A DNA stretch of 64,000 nt from Rhodocollybia butyracea (Eukaryota > Basidiomycota > Agaricomycetes > Agaricales > Omphalotaceae). The notes beneath the pieces are model-generated. The model ran no database searches. It saw nothing but the letters and a program-made list of their open reading frames with translations, and was not told where the DNA came from. A program made the position numbers and the translations under genes. Below are positions 59,007 to 64,000 of the stretch, piece by piece (position 1 is the first letter of the stretch; each line of letters begins with the position of its first letter). The stretch covers positions 620,001 through 684,000 of the forward strand of contig JADNRY010000006.1 of the NCBI GenBank assembly GCA_015501585.1. Direction: 5' to 3'.

Positions 59007-62000
59007 TTACAGATCAAACGCGGTACTCCTCCATCTCTCCAGCATTTCTGAGTCACCGGAAACCGCTTTTCCTTGATCTAAGCCCAGTCTCGCTTCTTCC
59101 GCCCCCTCTTGGACTCCTTGAATGACTTCCGCGCCCTCTTGAACCGCGTCTTGTGCCGTTTCAACCACCTCGCCGATACGTTGCTTCAGCCCATCTGTCG
59201 CACCTTCCACAGCGCTCTCTACAGCCATCCGGACGGCGGTTTGCGCCTCAGAAATTGCCTCGTTTGCGTCTGTTGAAGGCAAAGCGGAAGTTATGAGGTC
59301 CGCCTTATCTGGCAAAACCTGCGGAACAATGCCAACCGCTATCGTGGTCTTAGTCGTTAATCCTACTTCGGTGCCTCCAACGTCATGCCCACACCCAGCG
59401 CCGTCCCCAACTTCGACTTCAGTTCGTTCAACTTGTACACCTTTCGCCCCAACGTTTGTATGTACCTCCACCTCCGTGCTCCCCTCCTCCGCCACAGCCA
59501 TATCTACGAAGACTTCCACAGTGGAATGCCAAACATCACCACAGCTGATTTGTCCATTGACATCTGCACTCCCACCTTCAAGGATTTCTCCGCGTCGGAT
59601 GGCCAGTTTATCTGCTTCGATTTTTACTTTCATTGCCCGCTCTTTTGCCCTTCGCCTAGCCCCTTTCACAATTTTGACTGCAGATGTACCCACGATTTCG
59701 CCACATTTTTCGATACCCCGAGAAATTGCGCTTTCCAGCTCTCGTCGTACTATAGGAAGTACTGCAGGCCGTAGGAACAGTCGCAACAAAAGTTTCCGGG
59801 GGAAAGAGGTAAGCGTGCTGATTATGGAGCGGTTAGGAAGCGCCCGGAGGCGGGGTGTAATTTTCAGTGTGTGTGGAAGTGTGAACTGGGCATTCGATAT
59901 TCGGAAAGGCAAGCCCTCAGCTTCTTGGGACGCTTCATCGACAGAAAGTGGAGAGATTCCCGTGGAAGTGTCAAATCCAATGTCTATATCTAATGCAGCT
60001 CCATCTTGTGCTTGAGAAGCTGTGGAAGTAGAAGAGTGTTTATCCGCAAACTCAAACTCGAGGTCTAGTAGTCCCTCGTCTCCGACACCCAACCAGGAGC
60101 CAAAGACAGAACTGAATAGATTATACTGAGCAAAATACCCGATATTTTCTAGTATCAACCGTTGGGTTATTCGAGACTTCATCGACAGTGTGGAAGGAAG
60201 ATGAGATGAGGCATCAGAAGAAAGAGCCGGGAGGGATGATAAGATTCCTTCCAGATGTAAGTGAGTCTTGTTCGTTGTTGTGATAGTTGTGTTTGTCTTT
60301 TCTCTCTTTCGCTTTGTTTCATCTACAACGATGGCCAACAAATGCTCGTCGTCTTCCGTGCTGTCCGAATCATCCTCCACATTGTCCAGTGGAAATCGGG
60401 AAGGGCCGGGTTTGGATTGTGACGAGTTTGATACATCAAAATCTACCAAGACGGGAGCCACCTTGGACTTGTGGTCTTGACCATTGTACTCTGGCTCCGC
60501 TCCAGCGATACTAACATCAACAAGAAGCGGTTCTGCGTCGAGTGCTACAGTCGCTGGACGAACCACAGAGTCGGAGTAGAATTCCACTCGAGTCTCGCCT
60601 AGCTGAGTTATGGTGATAGATGAGGGAGTGAATAGGTTTCCCAAATTCACGTCCGGTTTTGTCTGTCTGTTTTGTGATTCAATGGAATAGAGCCCTGCCT
60701 CCGCATCGATATACGGATCATTAGAGTTGGAGCAACAGCACCATCGAAAACACGATGCGTAGCTTTCCTTCTGAAACTGTACGTTTACCTCCCTATCATC
60801 GAGTAATCGGACATACATCAGTCGAGGATCAAGCACCCCCTCTAACCACCTCGAAGACGAGGCTGACTCAGTCGAAGAGCGAACGCCATCATCAATACTG
60901 GAAACCAGTTCGAGCCTTGGAAGCGGCAGCGGAAATCCCCATTCTGTTTCTGTGGGTGTATCCTCTGTCGCAGCCTTGGGTGAATTTGTGCCACCAAAAA
61001 AGGACTGCACAAAGTCGTCAACAATTTTTGGTACGACGTACCCGACGATGTCATTCAATGCGGTTGTTAACATCGAAGATAGAGCAATACCCTGACCTGT
61101 GAATAGGGTATTGCGGTGACTTGATCCATTATCTTTCGGTGAAGAGAAGAGGTATCTTTCGATGTCTCGTCCTAACGAGGCAAAGGTGCGAAGGAGTCTA
61201 CGAGCGGTACGATCGGCATGAAGAGCGGTAAAGAATGTGTCTATTTCACTCTGGAGGGCGAATAACTTTGATATTGAAGAGGATAGAGTAGTTTCAGTGG
61301 TGCCAGGGGTACGAGGCGGTATTGGTGTCGTCTCGTCCTTGCGTAAGCTCTGCACCTGTTCAAGCAGCTGCCCTACATCCTGATGGAAGTTCTTGGAATT
61401 GATATACTCTGTCTGCTTAAAGGAGTTTTCGGAGGCAGGCACCTGAGTATCTAGGGACAAACTGGTGATCCGATTAAAGGAATTTACAAGGTCTGTCATG
61501 AGTTTTGATTCATCCGAATTAGCTTCTTCAAAAAATTCGTCCGAGGGATATTTTGTCTCGCAGCTCGAGTCGAGGGGAATAGTGAGAGTTTCTTTCAATG
61601 CATGTAGCAAGGGCTTTAAGGATCCCTCACTACCTGCTAAACGCTCCAAGAAGACTTTGGTGTCTGCAAAAAAGGATTTAAGGTGTTCCAATTGAGGTGA
61701 AAAGCCAGGAGCGTTAATTTCAACCAGAGGCCAAGACCTCGTATCACGATAGTATCTAACCCATTTCTGGGTAAGCGAAAGCAGTGTTCGCAGAGCACAG
61801 AGTTGGTCCGTGTGGCTATGAATTTGAAGAAGGATCTTAAAAATCCTGAAAGTCAAAGACATGTTACAATCGTAAGCAATATGTCATACCTTCTGAACAG
61901 AGCTGATTATCGCGTCTTTCCGCTCTTGGGCCTGATTTGCACCAGCCTGTGCTCGATCGACATCCAATTGCGCTCGACTGCGCACTCTGTCATCCGGTGT

Positions 62001-62962
62001 ATTCAAGTCCTGACGTGCTCGTTCTTCTTGCCGTGCCTGCACTTCAGTCAGTGTACCTCCAGCCACCACTTGTGCACGAGACTTTAATGCTTCCAGCTCT
62101 TTCAACACTCGTTCTTCTTTCGTCTCGATATTGCTAGCCGATGAAAGATCAAGATTCAGTGCAACACGTTCTGTATCCTTCATAACGTCGTCAACAGCCT
62201 GAGCACCCAGCACTACGCCTGATGCAACGGTACGTGCTTGGTCAGAGGCACGGGCTGCACTTTCGCTCAAGTGTTGTGCGGTTGTTGCGACAGTTTCGAC
62301 TTGTTCTGTGAAGCCTTCAACCTTTTCAATGGCTCGAAGAAGAGATTGCTGAAAGTACTGCCGTGTTAGAAGTAAAAGATTACTCAGGAGTATACGAAGG
62401 GCACTCGAGGTGAAGAAAAACGTTAAAAGGGTAAAAAGTGATGAGAGAAAAAGTGAGATGTCTGGTAGAAGCTCAGACAGGACATGAGTAGACAGGTCCA
62501 ATGGCTCAAGGGCAATCAGTTCCTCTTCTAAGGCTGGTGAAGGAAGAGAAGCGAGGACTTGTACATCATGTATAATATGTTGGAGCTTGTCGTCATCTAG
62601 ACAAAGGAGAATATTAGCTAGCTAATCAGGATATCCTTAAGATACTTACAATTTTTCTCCTGGCCAAAGATCACAACCGTCCCTAGCAACTTCCTCAGGT
62701 CACGCACAACTTGACGGCCTGCTGGGCTGAGCTCTCCTTCTCCATCGCTTTCCAACAGCTTTGACCGTAGCGCAGCCTTAATAAGCCTGTTGACCTGGTC
62801 CTGCGAAGGGAGCTTACCGGTCCTCAGCGCAGAAAGGACATGTACAAGCTTTTTGGAGAGATATCTCAGTCTTCCTTGTCGAAATTGATCGCCTTCTGCA
62901 CGCAAGTTCTCTTCGTCCGAGACTTTATCGGAGCGACTGGGAGCAGAGGGGCAGATTCCCAT
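59007..62962 (-). CDS. HAM1-like large fungal protein
   Basis: Exons 62650-62962, 61890-62596 and 59007-61835 sum to 3849 nt, in phase, for 1282 residues. The N terminus carries the fungal HAM1-like signature around ALRTGKLPSQDQVNRLI and LSPAGRQVVRDLRKLL. A hydrophobic stretch (ISLFLSSLFTLLTFFFTSSA) near residues 130-165 is a possible membrane segment. Next comes a helical, coiled-coil part (ASDQARTVASGVVLGAQAV), then RLMYVRLLDDREVNVQFQKE in a predicted beta-rich region, and a C-terminal helix with amphipathic Ala/Glu repeats. MGICPS at the start fits N-myristoylation with a nearby Cys. HAM1-like proteins are linked by name to hyphal fusion, but the molecular role is not settled. An upstream in-frame ATG at 62989 exists. 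Confidence 0.75.
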
Positions 62963-64000
62963 AAGATAATATCTGACCTGGATGGTCAAAAAGTTGGTAT
63001 GAAGGAGAAATGGGGCATATGACGTATACCGTGCATCATCGCCACACTGAAGTCAAAGCGTGCGATACGGAACTTAAGCGCTCAGCTTCAGTAACACTCA
63101 GTGGGTAAGTTTGGGTGCTATCACTACGAGGTTCAAAATGCATCCAAACAAGACGTCTTTGAGCTGCACACCAGAGAAGGACACAACCCAGGCGCGCGCT
63201 TGTTGCAGGTAATGATCCCAGATATAAAGCGCCTTTGGGGGCCAAGAGCTCCGAAGTTGTACTAAATATCTTCTGAAAGTCCCACCACTTGAGCACTTGA
63301 GCACTTTTTGTGACGACTCAAGCTATTGATCATACACTAACGGGCGGCAGTACCTTAGAATATCATGGCCACGACTTGTTACTGACAATGTGGTCTAAAT
63401 ACAAGGCCATGATCAAAAAGTTTGGCAGTGGGCTGAATCCTTCAAGTTCTGGGACCAATCGCCAGCGGTGGGAAGGCACTCGAGGCCTCCGCGTTCATTT
63501 AGTATTCCGAAGCCGAAGCCCCTTTATGCCGCTATGCGTACCGCCACTGTCCATTCTCGATGCATAGGAGCACATGAAGTAATCAAGGTCAAAAGGCTCA
63601 AAATATCATGGCTTGACACGACTCTTACTAGACCGGAACGCATCGTGCCTCGTGATCCCGATGCAGTGATATACTCACTGCACATAACAACAGGCTTCGG
63701 TCGAATAGAAGAACCGTGGCCATTGTCTCGGAAGTTCGTACAATATGGGTTTTGCTTCTTGGGATCGGAGAACGCAGTTTCAATTCCCCTGTCCAGATAA
63801 TTCAATAATATCCTCGCCGAGGGCATATGTAAGGGACCATATTTTCTTTTGATGATGATGCCTTCGATGTTTCGTCTAGCCTGTTAGTTTACCTCCCGCA
63901 TTCATTGGGAGCTACCTAGTGACTCGACGTTGCTGCTGCCCTCTTCTCGTGGCTCGCAAGCAAATTCATTCTCCAAATCCCTCAGGAGCTCGATTCCGGA
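62963..64000. other. No gene recognised at right edge
   Basis: Promoter of the HAM1-like gene followed by short frames (63036-63296 -, 63310-63567 +, 63468-63800 +, 63524-63826 -) without family features. A gene continuing beyond the window cannot be excluded. Confidence 0.4.

Noticed and set aside
59293..60015. 240-codon plus-strand frame opposite the HAM1-like gene
   Set aside because: Shadow of a long minus-strand exon; no family features, low-complexity Ser/Pro/Thr content.

Overview
The window reads as nuclear DNA of a filamentous basidiomycete, most likely a mushroom-forming agaricomycete. Genes are dense and cut by many short introns (about 45-80 nt, GT-AG, a few GC-AG). The gene set is fungal: a NIC96-type nucleoporin, an Atf1-type bZIP factor, eqolisin proteases, a GH28 pectinase, a HAM1-like protein and MARVEL proteins. 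A LINE of a kind common in fungi is also present. Exon models were joined by hand from splice signals and checked by phase arithmetic; no transcript data were available. || Layout. 1.2-2.0 kb: a cysteine-rich secreted protein (-). 2.9-6.0 kb: NIC96/Nup93 (-). 7.1-12.0 and 12.9-14.7 kb: two tandem Ser/Pro-rich coiled-coil proteins that share a C-terminal split C2H2-like module. 15.6-18.3 kb: glucokinase/hexokinase. 18.3-22.0 kb: a stretch with no recognisable gene. 22.0-25.3 kb: a kinesin. 25.5-27.9 kb: a 5'-truncated LINE (-). 27.9-31.0 kb: degenerate, repeat-bearing DNA. 31.0-33.7 kb: two eqolisins arranged tail to tail. 35.2 kb: a tRNA-Trp-like gene. 35.9-37.7 kb: Atf1-like bZIP (-). 39.1-40.6 kb: a secreted GH28 enzyme. 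41.5-42.7 kb: an unassigned membrane protein (-). 44.5-47.4 kb: a mucin-like single-pass membrane protein. 47.8-48.8 kb: a PhnZ-like HD-domain oxygenase. 49.2-50.2 kb: YggS/PROSC PLP protein (-), divergent from transaldolase (50.4-51.7 kb). 51.9 kb: a second tRNA-Trp-like gene. 52.0-52.3 kb: mitofissin/DUF1748. 53.8-58.8 kb: two tandem MARVEL proteins with a 909-bp Mutator-like foldback element between them. 59.0-63.0 kb: a HAM1-like protein (-). || How the genes fit together. There is no obvious metabolic cluster. Secreted degradative enzymes (two acid proteases and a pectinase) sit among housekeeping genes (nuclear pore, glycolysis, pentose-phosphate pathway, PLP homeostasis, mitochondrial fission) and a stress regulator. 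Duplication is a theme: eqolisin pair, MARVEL pair, coiled-coil/zinc-finger pair, tRNA pair. || Most notable observations: a 4-nt microexon created by a copy-specific intron in one eqolisin; two GC-AG introns with identical GCAAGT donors; a MULE-type foldback element with a clean 9-bp target duplication; the tandem split-finger gene pair; and four genes that each lose frame by exactly one base at or near G- or C-rich stretches, which looks like base-call error but could also be unrecognised introns or real mutation.
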